A stretch of 64,000 nucleotides of DNA from Halorussus rarus (GTDB lineage Archaea > Halobacteriota > Halobacteria > Halobacteriales > Haladaptataceae). Of this stretch, positions 6,734 through 16,520 are shown one piece after another. Location: contig NZ_QPMJ01000001.1 in NCBI RefSeq assembly GCF_003369835.1, positions 1,359,589 through 1,423,588 of the forward strand, read 5' to 3'. The notes under the pieces are model-generated. The model made no database searches and was not told where the DNA came from. It was given only the letters and a program-made list of their open reading frames with translations. The first letter of the stretch is position 1, and each line of letters begins with the position of its first letter. The translations under genes were made by a program, and so were the position numbers.

Positions 6734-9700
6734 GTGAACGCGAGCGATCTCTTCGCCGTCATCACCGAGCACAGTCGCAAAGTCATCGTGGTGCTGCTCG
6801 TCCTGACCGTGCTGGTCGGGGCGGGCGCGCCGATGGTCGAGCAGTCGTCGTCGCTCGACCAGTTCCAGAGCGATAGCACGGCCGCCCAGAAGCTCGATTA
6901 CATCGAGTCCAACTTCGACACCGGCCAGCAGAACACGACGACCGTCCAGGTGATCGTCCGGGACCGGAACGGCAACGTCCTCTCGAAGGGCGGGCTGGTC
7001 GAGACCCTCGAACTCCAGCAGGCGCTGCGCGCCAACGGGACGATACGGGCGAGTCTGGCGAACGACACCCCCACGACGGGCGTGGCCAACATCGTCGCGA
7101 CGGTCGCCATCCGCCAGGAGCAGGCGGCCGAGCTCCGGCAGTCGGGCGCGGAGCTCCAGCAGCGCCGCCAGTCGCTCAACGAGTCGCGGGCCGAGCTCCA
7201 GCGGCAGAGCCGGGAACTCAACCTCACCGCGGCCCGGTTGAGCGACGCGCTGAACCAGACGCGCGGGCTGCAGGCTCGATACGACCGGCTCAACGCCTCG
7301 TACCAGCAGGGCCAGGTCAACAACTCGTCGTACCGGCAGCGGTCCGCGCAGATAGAGACCGAACTCCAGCAGGTCCGGGCCGCGGCCATCGCGAGCCTGA
7401 ACGAGAACCAGTCGACGACGTTCGTGCGCGCGTACGAGCAGGTCCGCGGGCTCCAGTTCCGGCTCGACCGGCTGAACGCCTCGTACCAGCGGGGCGAGGT
7501 CGACCAGTCGACCTACCGCGAGCGAGCGACCGAGATCCGATCGCAGTTCGAGCAGGTCTACCGGCTCGGGACGCGGGGCGTGCTGGCGAGCCAGTACCAG
7601 CAGCTCCAGCAGCAGGGCCAGCAGTTGCGCGAGCGCGGTCAGCAGCTCAGGGGGGACGCCGAGGCGCTGCAGGCCCAGCGCCAGCAGCTCCAGAACGCCT
7701 CCGCGCCCTCGCTGGAGGACCAGATCGAGCAGCTCCGGTCGATGAACCGGTCCGAAGTCGAGTCGACCGTCGAGACGGTACTGAGTGAGGGCGGCGAGGG
7801 CGTGGCGAGCCAGGCGTTCGCGTTCATGCCCACCTCCTACGAGCCGGGGAGCACCGAGGCCAACGCCACGATGCTCGTCGTGTTCCAGGACCTGGGGAGC
7901 GGCGGCATGGGCGGAATGAGCTCCTCGGACGCCCTCGTCGAGACCCAGATCGCCATCCAGGATCTCGCCCACCAGTCGATGGACCGGGAGGTCATGGTAT
8001 TCGGGGCGGGCATCATCAGCCAGGAGACCGAGCAGTCGATGACCGACAGCATCGCCATCGTCGGTCCGCTGGCGCTGCTGTTCGTCGTGTTGACCCTGCT
8101 CGTGGCCTACCGCGACCTGCTCGACATCGCGCTCGGCGTGTTCGGCATCGGCGCGGTGCTCGTCTGGACGTTCGGCTTCATGGGCTGGGCCGACATCACG
8201 TTCAACCAGATCTTCATCGCGGTGCCGGTGCTGCTCATCGGGCTGTCGATCGACTACGCGATCCACGTGTTCATGCGCCACCGCGAGGAGCGCGAGGAAC
8301 ACGACGGCGAGAGCGTCCGCGAGGGGATGTCGGTCGCGCTCGCGAGCGTCGGCGTGGCGCTGGTCTGGGTGACCGCGACCACGGTCATCGGCTTCCTCTC
8401 GAACCTGGTCAGCCCCCTACCGCCCATCCAGGACTTCGGCATCGTGAGCTCGGTCGGCATCGCGGCCGCGCTCGTGGTCTTCGGCGGCCTGATTCCGGCC
8501 CTGAAGGTCGAGATAGACGGCTTCCTCGAATCCCGGGGCTGGGACCGCAAGAAGCGCGCGTTCGGCACCAGCGGCGGCGTGCTCGGGTCGGTGCTGTCGG
8601 TCGGCGCGGTCGCCGCCCGGCGGGCGCCGTACGTCGTGCTGGCGGTCACGCTGGTGCTGTCGGCCGGCGGCGCGTACGGCGCGACCCAGGTCGACACCAC
8701 CTTCGACCAGACCGACTTCCTGGCCGAGGACCCGCCGGCCTGGACGGAGCGCTTGCCGGGACCGATGGTCCCCGGCGACTACTCGGCGAAGGCGAACCTC
8801 GAGTTCGTGAACCAGAACTTCCTGCGCCAGGACTCGCAGGCCCAGATACTGGTCGAGGGCGACGTCGCCACCCCGCAAGCGCTCCGGAAGCTTGAGGCCG
8901 CCACGGAGACCGCGGCCCAGAAGGAGGACGTGGTGGTCGTGCTCTCGAACGGCGAACCCCAGATCCGGAGTCCGCTCTCGGTGATGGAGTCGGTCGCCGC
9001 GCAGAACGAGACGTTCAACGCGACGTTCACCGCGGCCGACACCGACGGCGACGGCGTGCCCGACCGCAACGTCGAGCGGGTGTACGACGAGTTGTTCGAG
9101 GTCGCTCCGCAGGAGGCTGCCGGCGTCGTCAACCGCGAGGACGACGAGTACGCCGCGGCCCGGATGGTCGTCTCCGTCAAGGGCGGCGCCTCCTCGTCGA
9201 CGGTGACCGAGGAGATGCGGAGCATCGCCGACGGCATCGCGGGCGACGGCCTGGACGCCACCGCGACCGGCCAGCCCATCGTCTTCGAGATCGTTCAGGA
9301 TCAGCTCCTGGACACGGTCATCGAGAGCCTGCTCATCACGCTGGCGGCGACGTTCGCGTTCCTCATGCTGGCCTACCGGCTGGCCCACGGCAGCGCGACG
9401 TTGGGAGCCATCACCCTGCTCCCGGTGGCGTTCAGTGTCTCGTGGATCCTCGGGACGATGTACCTGCTCGGGATGCCGTTCAACGTCCTGACGGGGATGA
9501 TCACCAGCCTGACCGTCGGGCTGGGGGTGGCCTACAGCATCCACCTCAGCGAGCGCTACACGATGGAACTCGGCCGCCGGGACACCATCTGGGCGGCGAT
9601 GCGCGAGAGCGTCACCGGCACCGGCGGCGCGCTGCTCGGCAGCGCGGCGACCACGGTCGGCGGCTTCGGCGTACTCGCGTTCGCCATCCTGCCCGCGCTC

Positions 9701-9874
9701 CAGCAGTTCGGCATCATCACCGGGCTGACCATCATCTACGCGTTCCTCGCGAGCGTGCTGGTGCTGCCCAGCATGCTGGTGCTGTGGACGCGCTACCTCG
9801 GGCCGGGCGAGACCGGCGAGGCGGCGACGGAGCGGGGCGCCGCGGTCGCGAACGGAGGTGCCACCGAGGACTGA
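6734..9874 (+). CDS. RND/MMPL-family exporter with coiled-coil external loop
   Basis: The 1046-residue protein has the RND plan: one TM helix at about 13-31, a large external domain, five clustered helices with GLSIDYAIHVFMRH (about residues 505-518), then a repeat of the unit with VGLGVAYSIHLSERY near 932-946. The first external loop is enlarged by a Gln/Glu-rich coiled coil (about 125-330) that contains a 61-residue internal duplication. Haloarchaeal members export lipids, hydrophobic compounds or drugs; the substrate is unknown. The start is GTG at 6734. The C-terminus overlaps the next gene by one base (TGATG), so the regulator is co-translated. Confidence 0.87.
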   Translation: MNASDLFAVITEHSRKVIVVLLVLTVLVGAGAPMVEQSSSLDQFQSDSTAAQKLDYIESNFDTGQQNTTTVQVIVRDRNGNVLSKGGLVETLELQQALRANGTIRASLANDTPTTGVANIVATVAIRQEQAAELRQSGAELQQRRQSLNESRAELQRQSRELNLTAARLSDALNQTRGLQARYDRLNASYQQGQVNNSSYRQRSAQIETELQQVRAAAIASLNENQSTTFVRAYEQVRGLQFRLDRLNASYQRGEVDQSTYRERATEIRSQFEQVYRLGTRGVLASQYQQLQQQGQQLRERGQQLRGDAEALQAQRQQLQNASAPSLEDQIEQLRSMNRSEVESTVETVLSEGGEGVASQAFAFMPTSYEPGSTEANATMLVVFQDLGSGGMGGMSSSDALVETQIAIQDLAHQSMDREVMVFGAGIISQETEQSMTDSIAIVGPLALLFVVLTLLVAYRDLLDIALGVFGIGAVLVWTFGFMGWADITFNQIFIAVPVLLIGLSIDYAIHVFMRHREEREEHDGESVREGMSVALASVGVALVWVTATTVIGFLSNLVSPLPPIQDFGIVSSVGIAAALVVFGGLIPALKVEIDGFLESRGWDRKKRAFGTSGGVLGSVLSVGAVAARRAPYVVLAVTLVLSAGGAYGATQVDTTFDQTDFLAEDPPAWTERLPGPMVPGDYSAKANLEFVNQNFLRQDSQAQILVEGDVATPQALRKLEAATETAAQKEDVVVVLSNGEPQIRSPLSVMESVAAQNETFNATFTAADTDGDGVPDRNVERVYDELFEVAPQEAAGVVNREDDEYAAARMVVSVKGGASSSTVTEEMRSIADGIAGDGLDATATGQPIVFEIVQDQLLDTVIESLLITLAATFAFLMLAYRLAHGSATLGAITLLPVAFSVSWILGTMYLLGMPFNVLTGMITSLTVGLGVAYSIHLSERYTMELGRRDTIWAAMRESVTGTGGALLGSAATTVGGFGVLAFAILPALQQFGIITGLTIIYAFLASVLVLPSMLVLWTRYLGPGETGEAATERGAAVANGGATED

Positions 9875-10641
9875 TGGACGAGGACGACGCCATCGGAGCC
9901 CTCGAGAACCTGGGACTGTCGAACTACGAGGCGAAGGTGTTCGCCGCGCTCCAGCGACTCGGCGTCGCGACCGCCCGGGACGTCCACCGGACGACCGACG
10001 TGCCCCGGTCGCAGGTGTACGGCGCGGCCGAGTCGCTCCAGGAGCGCGGGCTGGTCGAGGTCCAGCAGTCCAAGCCCATCCAGTACCGGCCGGTCAGCCT
10101 GGAGGCGGCCCGGTCGCACCTCCGCGGCGAGTTCGAGCGGACCCAGGAGCGGGCGTTCGACTTCCTCGAGGCCGCCCGTCAGCAGGCCGGCGACGCCGAC
10201 GAGCAGCGCGAGGACATCTGGACGGTCCACGGCCGGACCGCCATCGACGACCGGGTCGCGCAGCTCGTCGAGGAGGCCGAGGACAGCGTGTTCCTCGCGG
10301 TCGGTCGGAACGCCGACGACCTGCCCGACGAGGTGGCGGCCCACCTCGTGGAGCGCGCCGAGGCGGGCGTCGCGGTGACCGTCGCCGGCGACGGGGCCGC
10401 CGAACTGTTCGCCGAGACCGACGTCGAGGTTCCCCGGTTTCCGGACGACCATCCCCACGAGGGCGCCCCGGTGGGGAAGGTCCTCGTGGTCGACCGCGAG
10501 ACGGTGCTGCTGAGCGTCCGGGACCGGCGGGGCGACTCCCCGCTCGCCGAGGAGACCGCCATCTGGTCGTCCGGCACGGGCATCGCCGCGGTGCTCATCC
10601 AGCTCGTCGACGGCGGACTCGGCGACGCCGCGTCGATCTGA
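9874..10641 (+). CDS. TrmB-type transcriptional regulator
   Basis: This 255-residue protein has an N-terminal TrmB winged helix (residues 1-75: ALENLGLSNYEAKVFAALQR, then a PRSQVYGAAESLQERGLVEV recognition region). A short coiled segment (about 85-110) is followed by a PLD-like effector domain (WTVHGRTAIDDRV and the VFLAVG strand). Such regulators, often beside RND exporters in haloarchaea, sense the exported compound or a sugar. It shares the A of the upstream TGA with its own ATG. It probably acts on the inverted repeats upstream of the operon, which is inference. Confidence 0.85.
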   Translation: MDEDDAIGALENLGLSNYEAKVFAALQRLGVATARDVHRTTDVPRSQVYGAAESLQERGLVEVQQSKPIQYRPVSLEAARSHLRGEFERTQERAFDFLEAARQQAGDADEQREDIWTVHGRTAIDDRVAQLVEEAEDSVFLAVGRNADDLPDEVAAHLVERAEAGVAVTVAGDGAAELFAETDVEVPRFPDDHPHEGAPVGKVLVVDRETVLLSVRDRRGDSPLAEETAIWSSGTGIAAVLIQLVDGGLGDAASI

Positions 10642-10811
10642 GGCGGTCGTCGGCGGTCCGTCCGTTTTCGTCCTCGATTCGGCAGCTTTCTATCGAAGTA
10701 TGTTCCCGTCCGGTCGCCAACTGTCGGCCTACGGTCCCGTCCGGTCGACTGGATTCGCCTCATAGTCAACGTTAACAGCTACCGCGTAGCAGTCCAGTCG
10801 GGGGGAACACA

Positions 10812-12875
10812 GTGCGACACAGACCATCCAGTGCGAGCATCGCGACCGTCGTAACGCTACTGCTAGTCGTCGCCGGCGCGACGGCCGGCGTCGGAGTCGC
10901 GGCGTCGGTCGACGCTGGGGCGGACTCGGCGACGAGCGCGGAAATCAGCGCCGCGGGCGACGACCCGTCCGGTCCGGCGTCGGTCGGCGCCCAGGCCGAG
11001 AACAACACCACCGTCACGATCCTCTCGTACAACGACATCCAGACCGCGGCCGCCGAGGACCGCAACTTCTCGCGGCTGGCGACGCTCATCGACCGTCGGC
11101 GGGCCGCCCACGAGAACCCGACTGTCCTCGTCGGCGCGGGCGACGAGGTGGGCCCGCACGCGCTCGGCCCGGTGAGCCAGTGGCGCGCGCCCGTCGCGGT
11201 GTTGAACGAACTCGACCCGGCGGCGGAGGTCATCGGGAACCACGAGTTCGACTACGGCCTCGCGGAGGTCGATAACTTCACCGCGGCCTCCGAGTTCCCG
11301 TGGCTGGCGACCAACCTCGTGAACGCCTCGACCGGCGAGGCGTTCGACGGCACCGAGTCCTACGAGATAGTCGAGCGGAACGGAACCAGAATCGGCGTTA
11401 TCGGGCTCCTCGACAGGGACGCCACCTACGGGAAGACCAACATCGACTTCGCGGCGGAGGGGCTCGAACTCGGGAACTTCACCCGGGTCGGCGCGCGGAC
11501 CGCCGAGATGCTGAAAGAGGAGCGCGACGTCGACGTGGTCGTCGCGCTCGCCCACACCGGCGTCCCGCAGGCAAAGCACCTCGCGAACGCGAGCGGCGCG
11601 GTCGACGTCATCGCGGTCGGCGACGACGAGATCAGGTACCCGCCGAAGGAGACGTCGGGCACGATAATCACCGAGAGCGTCGCTCGCGCCCAGTACCTCA
11701 GCGAGATCAACCTCACCGTCAGCGGCGGTGAGGTCGTCGCCTGGAACGGGCGGCTCATCGAGGTGACCGACGCGATCCCGAAGAACGAGACGGCCTCGCG
11801 CATCATCAACGAGTATCGGGCGGAGGCCCAGCTGGACACGGTAGTCGCCAGAAGCGAGGTCGAACTGAACGCTACCTTCGACGCGAACTACCACGGCGAG
11901 ACCAACTACGGCAACTTCGTCACCGACGCGATGCGGAACGCCACCGGCGCGACCGTCGCCATCACCAACGCCGGCGGCATCCGCTCGGACAGCGTCTACG
12001 GTCCCGGGAACATCACCGGCGGCGACGTGTTCAACACCCTGCCGTTCGGCAACACGGTCGTCACCGTGAACCTGACCGGCGCGGAGCTGGAGGAGGCGCT
12101 GGCGAGCCAGGTCGTCACGCTGGAGAGCGACGCCGGCCGGCAGTCGGGCGCCCAGATCGGCCAGCAGGTCAGCGGCGTCCGCTTCGAGTGGGCGGCCCAC
12201 AACGGGACCCGCCAGATTCGGGACGTGTACGTCAACGCGGCCGGCCCCGACGACCCCGCCGAGTGGGTCCGACTGGAGGACGACGAGACCTACGAGGTGG
12301 CGGTCAACTCCTTCATGAAGGGCGGCGGTGACGGCTACCCGCTCGAAGACGCGCCGGTCGTCGGTGAGACCGACAGGCTGCTCGCCGAGATCGTCATCGA
12401 CTACATGCAGGCGAAGGGCACTATCTCGCCCGCCGTCGAGGGCCGGATGCAGCGCGTCGACGTCCACGTCGGGCGCGCGGACGTCCGCCTCGACGGGAAC
12501 GGCAAGCTCGTCCTCAAGGTGCCTGCGCCCGAGGACTACGACGGCTTCGTCCCCGGCACCTTCCGGATGTCCGCGCCCGGCACGCGGTCGGTCGCCGCCG
12601 AGAACGTCAGGTACGTGCCCGGCACCGACTCGCTGCTGGTCCGGTTCGACGACGCCGAACTCGCGTCGCTCGCCGACGGTCGGGAGCGCCTGGCGCTCGA
12701 CCTCTACGGCGGGTACGACTCGACCACGTACGACCGGACGTACTTCGAACACTCTGTGCTGAACGCCGACCTCGACGCCACGGTAGTCGAGCGGGGGAAC
12801 GCGTCTGCGGTCATAGGGCCGCAGGCGCCAGCGCTCAGGGGGAGCGCGGGTTCGCAGATGGTCGCCGCAGAGTAG
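10812..12875 (+). CDS. Exported 5'-nucleotidase/cyclic phosphodiesterase (UshA-like)
   Basis: The 687-residue precursor starts at GTG with a Sec-type signal peptide (about 1-33) and has two family domains. The calcineurin-like metallophosphatase domain spans about 65-300, with GAGDEVGP, IGNHEFDYG and a late ALAHTG metal ligand. The 5'-nucleotidase C-terminal domain spans about 340-530 (NYGNFVTDAMRNATG and ITNAGGIRSD, the substrate-binding signature). The first metal motif reads YNDIQ where the family normally has D-x-H, so one ligand is changed. About 150 C-terminal residues form an extra beta-rich domain. It should release phosphate or nucleosides from external nucleotides. It stands alone. 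Confidence 0.85.
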   Translation: MRHRPSSASIATVVTLLLVVAGATAGVGVAASVDAGADSATSAEISAAGDDPSGPASVGAQAENNTTVTILSYNDIQTAAAEDRNFSRLATLIDRRRAAHENPTVLVGAGDEVGPHALGPVSQWRAPVAVLNELDPAAEVIGNHEFDYGLAEVDNFTAASEFPWLATNLVNASTGEAFDGTESYEIVERNGTRIGVIGLLDRDATYGKTNIDFAAEGLELGNFTRVGARTAEMLKEERDVDVVVALAHTGVPQAKHLANASGAVDVIAVGDDEIRYPPKETSGTIITESVARAQYLSEINLTVSGGEVVAWNGRLIEVTDAIPKNETASRIINEYRAEAQLDTVVARSEVELNATFDANYHGETNYGNFVTDAMRNATGATVAITNAGGIRSDSVYGPGNITGGDVFNTLPFGNTVVTVNLTGAELEEALASQVVTLESDAGRQSGAQIGQQVSGVRFEWAAHNGTRQIRDVYVNAAGPDDPAEWVRLEDDETYEVAVNSFMKGGGDGYPLEDAPVVGETDRLLAEIVIDYMQAKGTISPAVEGRMQRVDVHVGRADVRLDGNGKLVLKVPAPEDYDGFVPGTFRMSAPGTRSVAAENVRYVPGTDSLLVRFDDAELASLADGRERLALDLYGGYDSTTYDRTYFEHSVLNADLDATVVERGNASAVIGPQAPALRGSAGSQMVAAE

Positions 12876-12956
12876 GCTAACCAATTCTCACCGACGTTAT
12901 TTGCGCCCACGGAACCCGTTCGCCGAGCGGGTCGACCGGAACGGTGCGCCGCCTCG

Positions 12957-13997
12957 TCAGTCCTGCGTGATGTCGACGACCGACGGGTCCTCCTGGGTCG
13001 ACGTCGTGAACGGCGTCACCGCCACGGTCCGCTCGGCCACCACCGACAGCCGGAGGATGAACGACACCAGGACCGCCAGCGGAGCGACGCTGAGCGCCAC
13101 GAAGAACGGGAACAGCCACGCCAGTTGGGCGGCGTCGAGGGGACCGGTGTCGCCGAGAATCGCGAGTGCCAGGAGCGATATCGACGCGAATATCGTCGGG
13201 CCGCCGACGTACAGCAGTCGCCTGGACAGTCGCGCGAGCTCCTGCTGCATGTACAGGGTCTTCAGGTACTGGCGGGCCACGTCGATCTGCTTGAGTCGCG
13301 TGACCAGCGTGTCGAGTTCGTCCCGCACTTCCGGCGGAGCACCGCCCGCGTCCCGGAGTCCCGCCTTCAGTCGCGCGATCTCGGTGATCTCCTCGGAGTA
13401 GTTGGTGTTCAGAGTGAGGACGAGCGCGCTGAACACGGTCTGGTTCGACTCTTCCAGCTTCGCTATCATGGTGTCGATGTGGGAGCCGAGCGAGGTCACC
13501 ACGTCGTCGATTTCGCCTTCAGCTTCGGCGTCGGTGCTCGCGTCCCCGTATTCGGCGAGCGTCCTCAGGGAGTGGTTGACGCCGTTGAACAGCACTTCGA
13601 GGAAGGCCGCGGGCGTCGCCGGGGTCGTATCCCGGTCGAGGATGCCGGTGACGGTGTCCCGGTAGTCGGTGCTCGCCTTAATCTCGGCCTCGAGTTCGCC
13701 GGGCGCGCTCAGCTGCTGGGAGATGACGAGCTGGTTGATCGAGAGCACGATGGTAATCAGGGTGAAGTTCCCGCCGATGACCGCCGCCGTCAGGTAGAGG
13801 AACGCCGTCACGTCGTACCGGTCGAACGCGACCCAGAGTTCGAGGAGGCCGAAGGCGACCAGCGCCGCGAGCACGAGCCCGCCGGCCAGCCGCATCCGGT
13901 TCCCGGTGAGGAAGACCCACTCGTGGACGACCCGCCTCCGGCCCGGGTCCTCGGACTGGGTCACCGTGTTCCCCGCCGTGTCCCAGTCCGAACTCAC
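12957..13997 (-). CDS. Four-TM membrane protein, paralogue 1 of 3
   Basis: This 346-residue protein has two N-terminal helices (about 36-57 and 64-95, the second ending in INQLVISQQL). A largely helical soluble region (about 100-260) follows, then two C-terminal helices after the KTLYMQQELARLSRRLLYVG motif. The tail motif is AERTVAVTPF. Proteins at 14105-15130 and 56803-57825 share all these landmarks, so this is a family with three members in one window. The GTG at 13997 was chosen because GGAGG lies 9 bases upstream and no other in-frame start precedes the TM region. Function is unknown. Confidence 0.7.
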   Translation of the reverse strand: MSSDWDTAGNTVTQSEDPGRRRVVHEWVFLTGNRMRLAGGLVLAALVAFGLLELWVAFDRYDVTAFLYLTAAVIGGNFTLITIVLSINQLVISQQLSAPGELEAEIKASTDYRDTVTGILDRDTTPATPAAFLEVLFNGVNHSLRTLAEYGDASTDAEAEGEIDDVVTSLGSHIDTMIAKLEESNQTVFSALVLTLNTNYSEEITEIARLKAGLRDAGGAPPEVRDELDTLVTRLKQIDVARQYLKTLYMQQELARLSRRLLYVGGPTIFASISLLALAILGDTGPLDAAQLAWLFPFFVALSVAPLAVLVSFILRLSVVAERTVAVTPFTTSTQEDPSVVDITQD

Positions 13998-14104
13998 GTT
14001 CGTATCGCCTCCGCGGAATAGCCTGCGTTCATTCGACCGTTTCCGGGCCCATCGGTTGCGGGCCGAAACCGGCGTCGGACGGAGCGAGTGACCATCATGC
14101 GTCT

Positions 14105-15130
14105 TCAGGAGTACGACTGTCGGAGCACGAACGGACCGATCGCGAGGGTGTGCTTGGCGACGACCACGATGCGCAGGATGTAGGTCAGGAAGAGCAGGAA
14201 CGGGACGAGCGTGACGGTGAACGCGCCCCCGACGACCCACGTGACGTTCGGCACGCCGAGCGTCGCGTTCGGAAACGTCTCCGCGCCGACGAACGCGAGC
14301 ATCGACCCGGCCACGAGCAGCGCCGGAACCGCGGCGTACAGGATGTACCGCGAGAGGTCGATGAGCTCCCACTGGAAGTACAGCGTCTTGATTTGCTCGC
14401 GGGCCGGGCCGAACATGGTCAGCGCCGTCTCCAGGTCGTGGAACGCTTCCCGGTCGTCCTCGTCGAGGCTGTCGGCGAACTCCCGGGTCAGTCGTTCGAC
14501 CTGGTATATCTTCCACGCGTAGTTGTAGTCGAGGGCGGCACTCAGCACGTCGAAGGTGCCGAACTGCGCCCCCTCGAGTCCGTCGAGTGCCGTGTCGGCG
14601 TTGTTCCGGAGGCTGTCGACGAGTTCGCCGACTTGCCGGCGGAGGTTCTCGTCGTCGTTGTCCTCGAGGTCCACTTCGAGATCGTCGGCGCGGCGCTTGT
14701 TGGCCTCCAGGATCTGGCTCAGGAACTGACCGGGGTCGGCTTCGGGCGCCGCCTCGAAGAGGTTGGTGGCGTAGGTCCGGAAGTCCATCGCGTCGCTCAT
14801 CCGCTGGCGCTGATCGCCCAGGGGTCCGTTCTCCTGGGAGATGACGAGCTGGCTGATTGTCACGACCAGCGTGGTCCCGGTGATGACGGTCCCGATCATG
14901 GTCGAGAACATGGTCTCGACGGTGTCGGCCGACCGGATCTCGGACTGCAGCGACGGGAACATGACGGTACTGGTCAGGATGAACCCGCCGAAGACCGCCC
15001 CCGCCAGCAGGCCGGTCGCGGCGAACCGGTTGCCCCCGAGCAGGAACCAGTCGTAGAATCGGTTCAGGTCGATCCGTTCCTCGAGCGTGTTGGGCGACCG
15101 GATCTCCTCGGACTCGCCGGTCTCACTCAT
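14105..15130 (-). CDS. Four-TM membrane protein, paralogue 2 of 3
   Basis: This 341-residue protein has the same plan as paralogue 1: two N-terminal helices with ISQLVISQENGPLG after the second, a charged helical region (about 110-250), KTLYFQWELIDLSRYILYA, two C-terminal helices, and the tail motif AKHTLAIGPF. It lies 107 bp upstream of paralogue 1 on the same strand. Its start overlaps the end of the DUF4177 gene by 8 bp, so the three genes likely form one transcript. The conserved helical core could form an oligomeric or channel-like assembly, but no function is known. Confidence 0.7.
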   Translation of the reverse strand: MSETGESEEIRSPNTLEERIDLNRFYDWFLLGGNRFAATGLLAGAVFGGFILTSTVMFPSLQSEIRSADTVETMFSTMIGTVITGTTLVVTISQLVISQENGPLGDQRQRMSDAMDFRTYATNLFEAAPEADPGQFLSQILEANKRRADDLEVDLEDNDDENLRRQVGELVDSLRNNADTALDGLEGAQFGTFDVLSAALDYNYAWKIYQVERLTREFADSLDEDDREAFHDLETALTMFGPAREQIKTLYFQWELIDLSRYILYAAVPALLVAGSMLAFVGAETFPNATLGVPNVTWVVGGAFTVTLVPFLLFLTYILRIVVVAKHTLAIGPFVLRQSYS

Positions 15131-15341
15131 CGGCGGTCCCCGCGTCGGACTCGGAAACGGGTCGTCTGAACACCAGGAACTTGGTCCCGCCGCCGACGTA
15201 GTCGATGGTCTCGTCGAGCTCCCAGCCGTCGGCCGCGGCCTCGTTGAGCGCGGTCGTCGGATCGCGGGCCTCCTTCATCGAGGGTTCGCGCGGCGGCTGG
15301 ACGGTGCGGTATTCCCACTGCGGGGAAGCGTTAGACTGCAT
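15123..15341 (-). CDS. DUF4177 domain protein
   Basis: This 72-residue protein carries the DUF4177 pattern: WEYRTV at the N-terminus, then LNEAAADGWELDETI and a closing strand FLVFRRP. The fold is a small alpha/beta domain of unknown biochemical role that is widespread in bacteria and archaea. It begins at ATG 15341, downstream of a TATA-like acatttag segment, and overlaps the membrane-protein gene by 8 bp. It is therefore the probable first gene of the transcript carrying paralogues 2 and 1. Confidence 0.7.
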   Translation of the reverse strand: MQSNASPQWEYRTVQPPREPSMKEARDPTTALNEAAADGWELDETIDYVGGGTKFLVFRRPVSESDAGTADE

Positions 15342-15593
15342 TTCCGAAGAGATAGCGGCTTGCGCTCGCTAAATGTGATGGCCGTTCGCGCGAACTGCGC
15401 GCCCCTGTCGTCCGAGAGGACGGACTTCCGACGCGGTCGTTACTTCCTTGTCGGAGAACGGACTCCGGCGGATCCGAACCGGATTCCGGACGGACTGCGA
15501 CGGCAGTCGGCATTCGCGGAGCGCGGACGGTCCCGACTGCTCAAAGGACGGGCAGGAGGAGGAGGAGGGCGTTCGGAGTGTGACGCCGGCGAT

Positions 15594-16520
15594 TCAGCGC
15601 GCCTCCGCGCTCGTGGCCCGGGCCATGTAGTAGACCGCGACGCCGCCGAGCACGAGGTCGAGGACGCCGAGCACGGCGAACGCCGGCACGAGCGTGTTCC
15701 AGATGCCGCCGAACGCCGTCACGTCGATGACCGTCATCACGTCCTGGCCGAACATCAGCGCGCGGGCGGCGTCGACGCCGTACGTGATGGGGTTGAGCGC
15801 GGCGACGGTCTGGACCCATCCCGGGAGGGTTTCGAGCGGCAGGAACGCGCTCGACAGGAACAGCAGCGGGAACTGGAGGATGTTGACCGAGATCATCGTC
15901 GACTCCTGGTCGCGGGTGACCAGCGCCATGATGTTGGAGAACGCCGTGAACCAGATCGAGAAGAAGATGCCGACGAGCACGATGCCGGCGCCGCCGAGCA
16001 ACCCGGTCGCGATGTACTCGCCGGGGTTCCCGCCCGCGTCGAACCACAGCAGGACGTAGCCGAACGTCAGGATGATGCAGACCTGGACGACGATGCGCAT
16101 CACCTCCGAGAGCGACTTGCCGAGGAACACCGCCCCGCGGTGCATCGGCGAGACGAGCGCCTTCTCGAACATCCCCGACTCGATGTCCTCGACCAGCCCG
16201 ATGCCGGAGGTGGTCGCAGCGATGAGCGACACCTGGATCGCGATGGCCGGCACCAGGTAGGTGACGTAGCTCACGTCGGCGCCGACGCTCCGACCGATGG
16301 CGCCGCCGGTGATCTGGCCGAACACCTCGGTGAACAGCACCAGGAACATGATGGGGTTCAGTAGCGAGAACGTCATCACGAACGGGTTCCGGACCGTCTT
16401 GCGGAGCCAGCGCTTGAGGTTGACCCAGGTGTCGGTCAGGAAGCCGTTCCCGGTGGTCTTCCGGCCGCGCTCGGCACCGGCGGCGGCGGTCCCACCGTCC
16501 GTCTCGGTGTCCGCACTCAT
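15594..16520 (-). CDS. ABC-2 type exporter permease (DrrB-like)
   Basis: The 308-residue permease has about six helices and the ABC-2 signatures NPFVMTFSLLNPIMFL near the start and LNPITYGVDAARALM late in the protein. It pairs with the ATPase at 16517-17539 to form a DrrAB-like exporter for drugs, lipids or other hydrophobic compounds. The start codon overlaps the ATPase end by 4 bp (ATGA). A short polar N-terminal tail of about 30 residues precedes the first helix. The operon faces away from a TetR repressor and should be controlled by it. Confidence 0.87.
   Translation of the reverse strand: MSADTETDGGTAAAGAERGRKTTGNGFLTDTWVNLKRWLRKTVRNPFVMTFSLLNPIMFLVLFTEVFGQITGGAIGRSVGADVSYVTYLVPAIAIQVSLIAATTSGIGLVEDIESGMFEKALVSPMHRGAVFLGKSLSEVMRIVVQVCIILTFGYVLLWFDAGGNPGEYIATGLLGGAGIVLVGIFFSIWFTAFSNIMALVTRDQESTMISVNILQFPLLFLSSAFLPLETLPGWVQTVAALNPITYGVDAARALMFGQDVMTVIDVTAFGGIWNTLVPAFAVLGVLDLVLGGVAVYYMARATSAEAR

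Noticed and set aside
12872..12886. GTAGGCTAACCAATT resembles an iron box after the 5'-nucleotidase
   Set aside because: Only one half-site (TAGG) is present and it lies after the stop codon of a plus-strand gene with no gene start nearby.
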